Origin: Farysia itapuensis
Lineage: Eukaryota; Basidiomycota; Ustilaginomycetes; Ustilaginales; Ustilaginaceae
Direction of reading: 5' to 3'
Assembly: GCA_023212645.1 (NCBI GenBank)
Contig: JALBYC010000027.1
Coordinates: 97,787-161,786, forward strand
DNA: 64,000 nt
Shown: positions 8,682 to 18,600 of the stretch, piece after piece
How positions within the stretch are numbered: the stretch's first letter is position 1
Layout of the letters: every line of letters starts with the position of its first letter
The notes under the pieces: generated by a model
The model's input: the letters and a program-made list of their open reading frames with translations, nothing else
The model's database searches: none
What the model was told of the DNA's origin: nothing
Position numbers and translations under genes: made by a program

Positions 8682-10154
8682 ATGTCCACCTCCGTAGCAG
8701 CCAACGTCAGCGCTGCTGGTCAGCGAAGCGGCAAGAAGACGGCCACAAGTCCCGCTACTGCTTCCAAAGCACCAGCCGAGAACATCCGCTATTCTCACCG
8801 AAAGGCTGCTGCCTACAACGAGAAGGACATTCCTCAGTTTGAAGTCCCCGAATTCACTGTCAAAGACTTGCTTTCTGCCATTCCTGCTCACTGTTTTGAG
8901 CGTTCTGCAGTCAAGTCCTTTACCTATGTCTTCGCCGACCTCGCCATGGTCACTGCTTTGGCCACTGCTGCCTCCTACATTGATCCTACGGTCACCTCTG
9001 CTTTCTCTGGTCTCCAGTCCAACGCTTTGACTTCCGTCGCTTCAATCGGTGTGCAAAAAGCTGCCGTTCGTTTTGCTGCCTGGTCTGCTTACTGGATTCT
9101 TCAAGGCATGGTTTTCACCGGTCTTTGGGTCATTGCCCATGAATGTGGTCACCAGAGCTTCAGCACCTCGAAAAGCCTGAACAACGCTGTTGGCTGGGTT
9201 CTCCACTCTGCTCTGCTAGTTCCCTACCATTCATGGAGAATCTCCCATGCCCGACACCACGCTGCTACTGGTCACTTGACCCGAGATGAGGTCTTTGTGC
9301 CCCGTACACGACAACAGCGAGGCAAGCTGCCCTTGCAGCCGGCTCCCAAGGCCAGTGATGATTCCACTGATGAAGACGCTGTGGAGCAGGAGGTTGCTCC
9401 CGTTGCAGTGGACGAGACTTGGGGTGAATGGCTCGCCGAAACCTTGGAAGATGCCCCTCTCTACAACCTGTTTTACATTCTGGTCCAGCAATTGCTTGGA
9501 TGGCCTTTGTATCTACTACGAAACGCATCAGGCCAGCTTCACTACCCCCGATTCACCAACCACTTCAACCCTGATGCCATCATTTTCGACAAGCGACACC
9601 GAATGCAGATCCTCATCTCTGACCTTGGTATTGGTATCACTGTCGCTGCTCTCGCAGCCTGGGGCCTGTCGAGCAAAGGTGGTTTCTCGGATGTCTTCCG
9701 ATACTATGTCATCCCTTACCTGTGGACCAACAACTGGCTTGTAATGATCACTTACTTGCAGCACACTGACCCCGCGCTCCCTCACTACAAAGCCGAGGCT
9801 TGGACCTTCCCCCGTGGTGCTCTTTGCACCATTGACCGAGACTGGCTCGGACCTGTTGGTCCTTACCTCTTCCATGGTATTTCCGAGACTCACGTCGCCC
9901 ACCACATCTCGAGCAAGATCCCTCACTACAATGCTTGGGAAGCCACTGAAGCCCTCAAGGCGCGACTTGGTCCCCACTACGCCAAGAGCACCGAGAATGT
10001 CTTTGTCTCTCTCTGGAAGAGCATCAACACCTGCAAGTACATTGACGAGAACGACCAGGTTGCCTTCTACCGGGACATTCACGGCGTTCCTCACCGAGTT
10101 CTTGCTCCCGACAGTGGCTACAACTCTGACTCTGGCATCGCCTTGTCCGAGTAA
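8682..10154 (+). CDS. FAD2: Delta-12 (oleate) fatty acid desaturase, ER membrane
   Basis: Di-iron membrane desaturase that converts oleic to linoleic acid on phospholipids in the endoplasmic reticulum, using cytochrome b5 electrons. The protein is 490 residues. The three histidine boxes are intact: HECGH (153-157), HARHH (189-193, in HSWRISHARHH) and HVAHH (404-408). The HECGH and HVAHH forms are typical of the FAD2/FAD3-type group and not of delta-9 or sphingolipid enzymes. Four hydrophobic segments flank the boxes, and an acidic insertion (about 222-245) lies in the cytosolic loop. The ATG at 8682 follows a pyrimidine-rich leader and starts the expected N-terminus. A delta-15 or bifunctional delta-12/15 activity cannot be excluded from sequence. 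The codons look strongly biased, with many C-ending codons and CGA for Arg, which suggests high expression. Confidence 0.92.
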   Translation: MSTSVAANVSAAGQRSGKKTATSPATASKAPAENIRYSHRKAAAYNEKDIPQFEVPEFTVKDLLSAIPAHCFERSAVKSFTYVFADLAMVTALATAASYIDPTVTSAFSGLQSNALTSVASIGVQKAAVRFAAWSAYWILQGMVFTGLWVIAHECGHQSFSTSKSLNNAVGWVLHSALLVPYHSWRISHARHHAATGHLTRDEVFVPRTRQQRGKLPLQPAPKASDDSTDEDAVEQEVAPVAVDETWGEWLAETLEDAPLYNLFYILVQQLLGWPLYLLRNASGQLHYPRFTNHFNPDAIIFDKRHRMQILISDLGIGITVAALAAWGLSSKGGFSDVFRYYVIPYLWTNNWLVMITYLQHTDPALPHYKAEAWTFPRGALCTIDRDWLGPVGPYLFHGISETHVAHHISSKIPHYNAWEATEALKARLGPHYAKSTENVFVSLWKSINTCKYIDENDQVAFYRDIHGVPHRVLAPDSGYNSDSGIALSE

Positions 10155-10451
10155 ACCTCCGAACCTCAACCTCCCTATTCATGACATGTTCTTACAAAGT
10201 CGTGTGTCATGATCATACATTCCTTCCCCACTTCCTGCACTCTTTGTCAATCCGCTTTAGATAAGCACATGTTCGTATTCAGCATATAAGATTTGTTCAC
10301 CGCCTTACTTGGAATGTGTTTGAAGAGTGGCTGCAAAGCCTTGACCGGAACCGTGTAGCGCAAAAGAAATTTGACACCTCCACCAGTCCGGTGTTTCTCG
10401 ACTTCTCAAAAACCCAGCAAGGCCTGGACACGCACGAAAGCCCGATGGAGG

Positions 10452-12764
10452 ATGGCGACAGATAGACTGCGTCGCAAGCTTCGAGATGTCGAGCATTCCG
10501 ACCTGGCTGGGCTGCAGTCAGACTTTTGCGGTATCGGCACTCCCCTGCCCGCTCTAGATGCGCGGAAGCGGGATGCAAACGAGCTGAAGCCTATCTGGCA
10601 ACAGGAGGCCAGGGATGAGCAAGGTCGTCGCAGATTTCATGGTGCTTTTACCGGTGGCTTCAGCGCCGGATACTACAACACGGTTGGATCCAAGGAAGGC
10701 TGGACACCGTCTTCGTTTCGGTCCTCACGAGCTGACAAAGTCAACGGTGTTGCTGCGCAAACCGCTAAAATTCGCCCGGAGGACTATATGGACGAAGAAG
10801 ACCTTCAGGATCGCAAACAAACGCAGCAGATTTCGACTTCTACTGCTTTTGCTGGTCCAAGCTCTGATCCTGATGACGCCTTTCTTGGGAGACTAAGCGG
10901 CTCTCGCGACAATGACGTTGCTATGCTAGCTTCGGCGCTGTACGAACAGTTGAATCCAGAGCAGATGAAGACGTTAGGATATCAATTGTTGCGTCGCATG
11001 GGCTGGAAAGACGGACAAGGGCTAGGTGCACGAGTGGACGCAGCCAAGCGTCAGCGCTTATTACGGTTTACTCTTGGCGAAAGGGCTGACGGCCCAGAGG
11101 AGGATGACATCCTCGATGCTGAGCGGAAGCATCTTTTTGCACCGCCTAGAACAGAAGTGTTACGCTTTGAAGAAAGGAAAGGTCGTCACGGCCTCGGCTG
11201 GACTCCAGGAATGAGCCTTCACCAAGCAGTTTTCGCATCACAGAAAGACAGAGAGTCCCGCGATACAGTGTTTACGCGGACTGACGCCCATCTGCCTAGC
11301 ATCAGATCGAATGCTCAGCCAGACTCAGATGACGAAGGAGATCCTTTCAGTGATAGAGATGCTGCACCTATCATCGAATCTGCGCGGCAACACACACGCC
11401 AGCCTCGCATAGCAGCCCAAGCGAAAGCTGCGCCGAGCACAGAAGATCGAGCAACCTGGAGAGACGGCAGAGACATGCTCCCCGGCTTCCGGCTCTCAAC
11501 TACCCTGGCGCCCCCCTCCTCGGCGCATGCACCCGAGACAATACCAGAAGGCTGGACACCAGATCCGCAGAGAGTCGCTGAGCTTAGCAAAGCTGGGGAT
11601 TTGGGCTCTAGAGGGAACGCTGCCCTCTCTCCAGCGGCTAGGGGCTCACTTCTCGGCGAAGTCAAACTCCCAGGCCCCCCTCCAAGCATGCCTGCATTCC
11701 TCTCTCAAACCACCGCAGTACCAGTGCGCAAGGACGAGTTTGTCGATGTGCCGCGAACAGACGCTGCGACCGCTCAGCTTGCTTTGCAGGGCTTCATGCC
11801 TTTTGCCAATGATCCCGCCAAGCAAGATCAGTATCGTCAATACCTCGCAAGTCAATTGGATCCTGCTGAAGAACATGCTAGCCGTCAAGTGGTTCCTGCT
11901 GACAACACCCCAGAGGAATTCGCCCTCCTTCTCAAGGAATTTGCGAACAAAGCAGCGATCTCACGTCTCATGAGTTCCACTATGGCCAATCGATTCACTA
12001 GCGCAAGTGCGGTGCCGTCGGCGCAAGAACGGGCCTTTGCCGAGCCTGGTCTGCGACAGCCAGGAAAGACAATGGCAAAAGCACAGCCCGAACCTCCAGC
12101 TGGTGAGTCGGTTTCATCCGACGATGCTGTTCAAACACCAAAAGTTGGCGATACTGCTGAATTGTCCAATCAATCGAATGGTACGGTCAAAGGGCGGCCG
12201 AAGATAAGCGCTGATCAGCACTGGTTGCAGAACAAGAAGCAGCTCAAAGCAATGGCCGCTACTGCTCCGATAGCCCGGGTGCAGTCGGCACAGGATGCCG
12301 AGAGAAGCTCACTAGGACGGACCCCGGAAGCGTCCACGGATCAACTTGGTCTTGGCGACGATGAACGGCAAGGGAAGGACACCCTTAGCTACATCAAGCC
12401 AAGTATGGACGTCTTCAAAGCCATCTTTGAGTCAGAGTCTGAGGACTCGGAAGGTGAGGACGTTCGTGAATCTCAGCAAGGCACTCGTCGGAAGTCAAAG
12501 ATACAAGACCCAGGTCTGGCGGAGAGTGTCACCTTCCAAGCGCGGTCGAAGCGCAAGAACGGCAGTGAGCCGACCAAAGTGCCTTCACTAGACAAGAAAC
12601 GAAAGAAGGACAAGGCAGCGAAAACGCGTGGCATGCTTAGTTTCGACCTGGAGGAAGGAGGTGATGCGGTCCCCCCACCACCCGGCAACACTGCCCAACA
12701 ATCACAATCGCAGCCACAAGTCGCCAAAGGACATACTCGCATCAAAGCTGCGGACCTCTTCTGA
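10452..12764 (+). CDS. GPATCH1-type G-patch protein (DUF1604), spliceosome-associated
   Basis: Homologue of human GPATCH1 and fission yeast/plant TGH-like proteins, which associate with spliceosomal complexes and are thought to activate DEAH-box helicases through the G-patch. The protein is 770 residues. The family's N-terminal signature FHGAFTGGFSAGYYNTVGSK is at about 62-81, followed by EGWTPSSF and the acidic DYMDEEDLQD (111-120). The G-patch core GYQLLRRMGWKDGQGLG is at about 176-192. The rest is charged and disordered, with an acidic SESEDSEGED stretch and a basic C-terminus. I chose the ATG at 10452 (MATDRLRRKL) because the family homology begins right after it. The gene follows the desaturase by 297 bases on the same strand and converges on the unknown gene at 12846, 81 bases apart. 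Confidence 0.88.
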   Translation: MATDRLRRKLRDVEHSDLAGLQSDFCGIGTPLPALDARKRDANELKPIWQQEARDEQGRRRFHGAFTGGFSAGYYNTVGSKEGWTPSSFRSSRADKVNGVAAQTAKIRPEDYMDEEDLQDRKQTQQISTSTAFAGPSSDPDDAFLGRLSGSRDNDVAMLASALYEQLNPEQMKTLGYQLLRRMGWKDGQGLGARVDAAKRQRLLRFTLGERADGPEEDDILDAERKHLFAPPRTEVLRFEERKGRHGLGWTPGMSLHQAVFASQKDRESRDTVFTRTDAHLPSIRSNAQPDSDDEGDPFSDRDAAPIIESARQHTRQPRIAAQAKAAPSTEDRATWRDGRDMLPGFRLSTTLAPPSSAHAPETIPEGWTPDPQRVAELSKAGDLGSRGNAALSPAARGSLLGEVKLPGPPPSMPAFLSQTTAVPVRKDEFVDVPRTDAATAQLALQGFMPFANDPAKQDQYRQYLASQLDPAEEHASRQVVPADNTPEEFALLLKEFANKAAISRLMSSTMANRFTSASAVPSAQERAFAEPGLRQPGKTMAKAQPEPPAGESVSSDDAVQTPKVGDTAELSNQSNGTVKGRPKISADQHWLQNKKQLKAMAATAPIARVQSAQDAERSSLGRTPEASTDQLGLGDDERQGKDTLSYIKPSMDVFKAIFESESEDSEGEDVRESQQGTRRKSKIQDPGLAESVTFQARSKRKNGSEPTKVPSLDKKRKKDKAAKTRGMLSFDLEEGGDAVPPPPGNTAQQSQSQPQVAKGHTRIKAADLF

Positions 12765-12845
12765 CAATATATACCCCCTCAGTCACTGATTTGATTGTCG
12801 ACAAGCGATCCGTGAAAGCAGAATCTGAGAGGTCAATGTCATTGC

Positions 12846-13712
12846 TCAAACTGCCGGATAGTAAAACCAACCTGACTTTAGTGATCGCTTTGACCCGGTC
12901 CGACCTTTGATCAGCAGCGATTCTGGCGGATCTGCCGGTGTAGCTGGAGCGTTCTTTGGCGTGTCCAGCCCGCATGCACTGATTAGATGTGCTAGACCGA
13001 CACACGCGATTTGTGGGTGGGAGCTGGTTGTCGTATCTTGGGTCACGCTCCCTATGCTGGTTTCCGGATCCGTGTCGAAGGAGCTTTCATAGTCGAGCAT
13101 GCTGGAACTGCGACTTGGCTCCAGTATCGATTCTTCGTCGATGTCATAGAGTTCAGTGCTCGAGGGTGGAAAAGGAAACCGGGCGAGGACAGAACGCCAG
13201 CCTTGGTCCCAGGAGATAGCTTCCGCGTTCTTATCCAGCAAAGCGGACATGATCACTGGCTCTGATCCATTGTCGGCGTGTTCGAGGAAAGGAGCAGGGT
13301 TCAAGTGTGAAGCCGAACGGTTCGTCCGATTTGATTGTATAGCAATAGAGGGACGCTGTGGTAACGGCTTGTCAACAAAGGCAACAGATGAAATACTGAT
13401 ACGCGAATCGAGCCAAAGTCTCGAAGCCCGTTTTGCGACTTCTTCGTCCAAGGTGTGCGAGAGCGCCGCACATAGCTTTATCTCTGCTGCAATGTCCTCG
13501 GCGGCTTTGCTGTCAAGCGTCTCCGATGATGGTGAAGGCTGCAAAGCAATTCTACTTTTCCAAAACAGCGACTTGGCGATCCTCCCAAATGACGTACGTC
13601 GACGGTGCCGGTCTCGAAGAACAAGGCGGTGATCCTCAGAGGGCTCACCGACGTTCGAAGACGCGGTCCGTGCATTGTTGGCGTGCAGATGTAAAGCAGC
13701 AATGTACTCCAT
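12846..13712 (-). CDS. Uncharacterised protein, possibly lineage-specific
   Basis: I do not recognise this 288-residue protein. It starts MEYIAALHLHAN; the ATG at 13712 is the first one that gives a hydrophilic N-terminus, and frames further upstream look like leader. There is a basic segment RDRHRRRTSFGRIAK, a helical part with conserved-looking Trp/Leu spacing (SHTLDEEVAKRASRLWLD), a proline motif DKPLPQRP that resembles an SH3-binding site, and an acidic Ser-rich patch (DIDEESILEPSRSSS). No membrane helix or signal peptide is seen. The gene is convergent with the G-patch gene. Its coding status rests on frame length, stop placement and composition, so confidence is moderate. Confidence 0.6.
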   Translation of the reverse strand: MEYIAALHLHANNARTASSNVGEPSEDHRLVLRDRHRRRTSFGRIAKSLFWKSRIALQPSPSSETLDSKAAEDIAAEIKLCAALSHTLDEEVAKRASRLWLDSRISISSVAFVDKPLPQRPSIAIQSNRTNRSASHLNPAPFLEHADNGSEPVIMSALLDKNAEAISWDQGWRSVLARFPFPPSSTELYDIDEESILEPSRSSSMLDYESSFDTDPETSIGSVTQDTTTSSHPQIACVGLAHLISACGLDTPKNAPATPADPPESLLIKGRTGSKRSLKSGWFYYPAV

Positions 13713-15627
13713 ACTGAGTAGCAGTGAAGGATAGAATGGGTGGTGATATGACGAATACTTTATAAGTACGGGTACTGCCATCCCATTGGATGTGCATAAG
13801 GCACGTTTCGTGTTCCCATGAGGGTAGGTTTGTACCACCAGAGATACCACTAGACAAACCCTCTTTCTCAAGCCAAAGACGACGACAAAGCCGAGTGGAG
13901 AGCTAAGTATGGAGAAGGTAATGAAGTTCGGACCGGCTGCGCACACAGGATGAACGGAGTAAGACTGGCAAGATTTCTCATACTAGTGCTCGTGGCCATG
14001 CACGCCATCGAAGCCATATTCGTTCCAGCAGGAAGCCACTCGCAGCTCAAGTTGAGTGCATGAGAGCAGATCTGTGATAGCTGTGTCTGGTTCAGAGAGC
14101 CTGACTGCGCCGGTCTGGAAGATCGCAAAGGCATTAGGCCTTGAGCCACGCAAGGTTGGCGCACGGGAAGAATGTCCGGATGAACCATCGCGCGTGAACG
14201 GCCATTGCAGCCCCGCGCACTTCATCTGCATCCACTCAGGAGCGTGCATAATCATACTTCTCTCCAGATCAAGATGATGCTTTGCTCTGCCATGATTGGC
14301 TGATATCTTGCGAAGTGGCTCTGCCTGACAGACCTTGCTTAGGGGACAGATGTCTGACGATGCATAGTCACGTGACAGAACGCGTCGCCAAATGCAAATT
14401 GAAACGCGACGCATAGATGAGAAGATTGGAGTCGAATTGACCGCTCGTCTGTGACATGTGACACAGACCGCTTGCCTTACCTCGACGGAGAAGATATCCA
14501 TTCAGACGGATTTCAGCGCCGTCTCTGAGCAAGCTACCTCTCAGCAGGGATGGAGACTGCGACAGTTCCCCAGAATAGCAACTCGAGGTGGATGATCTTA
14601 GGGGGTTAAAGAAGCAACGTGATAGATCCCGACACTTCGCTTGGAGGATCCCGATCGATGGCCTACAGGCCGCACGCGATATGTGATGCTATCATGCTAG
14701 CGTCAGACGAGCGGTCTCCTCGCTACGATGCACGTTACAGGGGTTCAAAAGTTAAGCGCGCTTCTTCGATCTGTGAGTGCGGGTCATTTTGAACACCAAG
14801 TTGCAGCTGGCAAGGGCAGAGGCAGCTGCACAAGTTGGTCATGAGCTGTCGTTCGGTCGGGGTGGAATGGGCGGTCGGGGTGGCTCTCGGCCATCACGTC
14901 GCGCGGTTGACTCACACTGGCTAGCGCACTGTGACATTTTGGCCCACAAGAAATTGTGATTAGTTTGAATTTGCCAACGCCGAACCGCCAGCTCCGAGGT
15001 GCACATTTCGCATGGGAACATTGGCGCCTCCCCCTTCCACACTTGGCCGCTTCTCCCTTCGAGTGCGAATTGTGCGTTCGTGCAGCACTGCAAGGCAGTC
15101 CGCAGACAACCTTGCCACATGTTAGAGGACCGCAAGAGCATTGACCACGGGACTGGATCAAAGACCGGAGGCTGAGCCTGCGTAAGTCGCGTTATTCAAA
15201 ACGAAAGTTGACCTTTCGGCTTGATTTGATTTTGTTATATGAGCTGGGCTGGATTGTATTTGCCTTCGCTTACTCGGTCTTTCTGCTGGCTGGCTGGCTG
15301 GCCATTGTGGTTCCTCCTCCTGCCTTTGACGCTTCACGCTTCGCATCGCCAGGTCTGCTATCTCCATCCCTCCCTCTCCTTCTGAACTATCTCGTTCTAT
15401 CCCTCCTTCGTCATCCCCTATCCGACACCAACCCAAAGAGAAAACCACTCTTCTCATTCATCACGCCTTCGCACCCTCTTGGGTCTAGTACGGTTGACAA
15501 ACATTTCAGCACGTCACGTCGAAATCTCCTCACGCATTTCACCATCCAGCACTGCTTCGCATAGATTTCGTGCATAGCCAGTTCACGCGTCGTTCTTGAC
15601 GGCCGTACTGCTCCACTTTCTTTCGCC
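13713..15627. promoter_or_regulatory. Long intergenic region upstream of the forkhead gene
   Basis: About 1.9 kb lies between the divergent unknown gene and the forkhead gene. Short frames occur (for example 13983-14501 on the minus strand, rich in Cys, Met and Arg) but none has a recognisable domain. A CTGG x4 microsatellite lies at 15286-15301. It is followed by a pyrimidine-rich tract (about 15340-15430), typical of a strong fungal leader. A long 5' leader or regulatory region for the forkhead gene is likely. No tRNA or repeat element was identified. Confidence 0.45.
15286..15301 (+). repeat. CTGG x4 microsatellite
   Basis: Four tandem CTGG units lie about 330 bases before the forkhead ATG, in the presumed leader or promoter. 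Confidence 0.7.
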
Positions 15628-18600
15628 ATGACGACTCCCTCGCATTCCCGCTCTTTTGGTGGGCCGTCTTACCACGGAGCATCGTCGTCAGACTACTCGC
15701 CCACATCCACCAGCACCCCTTTTGCAACACCTGCGACCCGCGCGACAAGCGTTGCTCCTAGCACCTACTCAAGATCTGGACCTGGCTACCGACGCGCCAA
15801 GTTGTCCATGATGGCGAGCCTCACCGATGACACGCGCACCGGGGATGTCCTTGCCAGTCCCACGCCCTCGGGTTCGCGTTCTGGAACGCCAGCCAGCATG
15901 GACGGCCCTGCAACTTCCAATAAGATGCAGGATGCCATCTCCGCCGGAAGCACTCGAGCCACTGGACGATCGCGACTCGGTTCATCTTCAGCACGCAAGC
16001 CTCTAAGTTCGCTCACCTCTGACAGCACCAATACCGCTGCTCAGTCGCCTGCTTCAAATGTCGATGCCAAGGATGCCGAAGACTTTTTCGCTCGCGCCCA
16101 GGCTATGGGTCTGCGTCTGACGCGAGAAGATTACGAAAGAACCAAAGCAGGCGTCGCCGCGTTCCTCAAAGCGGAGCGTCCCGTCACCATGCTAAGTGGG
16201 ACTACTTCGTTGGCGTCTCAGTCCAAAGGCACTCAACCTGCTCCGCTCGCGTCTGCACAATCGACGATTTCGTCAGCTATCAGCAACCCGAAGACTCCAC
16301 GTGAAGCCGAGGACGACAGTCAGTCTGCCGACGTCACAACAACTTCCTCTCAGGGCGCTTCACTCGCGCGATCATCCGGCCCCAGCTGGTCAAAACATGC
16401 GAACAGCCCCGGTCTCTCATTCTTCACGACCGTCGTAAAAGCCGACGCCTCGTCAGGCGCCTCGAAGCTGCATCCAAGTCTTGACGAAGTCGGCAGCGCT
16501 GAAGAGAAGCGCAGACTGCAAATCAAGAAGACTAAGCTACGAGAACGACGCGAACGTCAAAGATCTGCCCTCGCTGCTGCAAAATCTGCAGAGCTTCTTG
16601 AGACGCCCACTTCCAACGCTCCACAGTCTTCACCTGAAACCGGCAGCCCATCTTTTCGAACGCCTCCAGTACGCAGCAGCATGAAAAGAGCAACTCCTGG
16701 CAGCACTTCACAGCAGTCGGCCCGCGTCGGGCTTGGTTTGGACATCGATGAGAGCGACTCCAACACTAGTCCCGACCCCACCACACCTCCTGAAGGCGTC
16801 CGAGCAAGAGGCAGAACGGTTTCTTTTGGCGACCTCTCGCCCGTAGTTCGAATTAGCGATGAGGTTCGACAATGTGCCACGCTCGAAGATTTGAGCAGAC
16901 GCGCCTGGGTCAGTCCCCGGGGCACGCTGCGACTGCTTCGATCGCCTATGGAGGAAGATGCGGTCTTTTCAGGCTCTCCCGTTGATCAAGGCGATGATTC
17001 AGGCACTTTCACAGACAACGAAGATATCGAAGCAACCACAAGGACAATCCCCGACGCATGGGGCCATAACCATCGACGAACAAGTTCGACTGGCGCGCCC
17101 AATGCAATCACTGCCGATGTGCTGAATGCCAAAATGAACCGTCTCAACTTCCTCGACCAGGTCATGGCTCAAAAGTCGAGCCCGCGAAGACTGTACAAAG
17201 AAGCAAAGGAACGTCGTCGTCAAGATCAGCTGCTCAAACAGGCTGAAGGCAGGAAAGTAGCAGAGATGAGTCTGATCGAATCAGATCAGCCTCAAGCTGC
17301 AACGACTTCAGCAACCATTAAAGCAGCCAACGCAGACTATGCTTCCCTTGTTGCTGCCACTCCTCGCACTGCTGCGAAGACCAGCAAGGTCTCCGATGCG
17401 GCTATTCGCGCTACCCCGCTCAACACGTCGACTTCAAAAGCCTTACGCTGGTCTACCGCGAGCGCTAGTCCTGCCAATCTGCACATGCGAATGACGACGC
17501 GCGAGCACTACGACTTTACCATGCACGGCATTTCGCCTGGCGGACCCTCTCTGGACTCGCTCGACTCTTTGTACAACATCCACTCCACGCCTGGCCCCAT
17601 CACCTTCTCCGCTTGGGATGCCGAACCTCTCACCAGTCTGCGTAAAGGCACAGATGGACGACCTCGAACGAGCATATCAGGACCATCCTCTGGTCACATC
17701 TTGTTCGCAGATGAGGATCACCCAGAATTGATTGGCGTCAGCCCTTCCGTTGCTAGCTTCTTTCATGCTCGTCAGAGTAGCGCTCAAGGCTCTGCCCACG
17801 CCAAGCTCATGCGGTCCGCTTCTGAAGGTGTAACTGTGATGTCCCCCCTGTCTGGCCGTTTGGTGACAGGCGCACCCAGCGGCATCAACAACTTGGATTT
17901 CGATGCCGAAGACACTGTCAACATGCACGACGAGCACCTGGACGAGGCTGGCAAGGCTTTCAACGCTAAGCGAGGTCTTCTCTTTGCTTCTACAGGCGAT
18001 GCTTTCCTCGAACCTCATGATATCGGAAGTGCTCTGGAATCTCCAGCTAAGCTGGTGCGGCCCTCGCATGCTTCACCTGCCCGGATTGGCCGTTCCCTTC
18101 GCGGTGGTGCAGGAGGGGACGAGATGATCAGCGGTCGACTGTCATTTGCCAGCCCTCGCAGTAGTCTTGTCCGAGCGCAGTCCTCCAGCGTGCTTGAGGC
18201 GAGGCGAGAGCGACAGCCATCTGAGAGCATCAGGCATTTGCTCGGCGGACACAGGCGCTCAGCCTCGCGCAAGAGCTTCATGGACATGTCCGAGACCATC
18301 AGCCCTGCCGATGTCTTTGGGTCGAGCCTGCCTCGAGCCTTCCCATCAGCTGCTCTGTTGACCGCTCCACCTTTCCCGGAACCCTCAAAGTTTAACAGGA
18401 CCGAGACCGACGTAGAAAGCGTCGTTCTCGCGGACCAAGACTCAAGCGATGTGAGCAAGGTCGCTCGACGAGCCCGCAGTCTTTCTCCGCTATCTCCCTC
18501 TCGTGCCAGCAAAGCCGAGTCCGCCGAAGCTGCGTCCGCAGTCCATGCGTATCCCTCTCAGCTCGAAGTGCCCGCTGTGCCCATCATGCGCTCCGAAAGC

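Noticed and set aside
7976..8842. Plus-strand frame of 288 codons upstream of the desaturase
   Set aside because: It runs into the desaturase in another frame, has a Cys/Arg-rich unnatural composition and no domain. Its last part is simply the desaturase gene read out of frame.
9528..10169. Minus-strand frame of 213 codons
   Set aside because: It is antisense to the third His-box region of the desaturase; it exists because of the biased codons of that gene.
13983..14501. Minus-strand frame of 172 codons in the region before the forkhead gene
   Set aside because: The composition (many Cys, Met, Arg and Ser) is that of non-coding sequence, no domain is seen, and no supporting splice or promoter signal was found.
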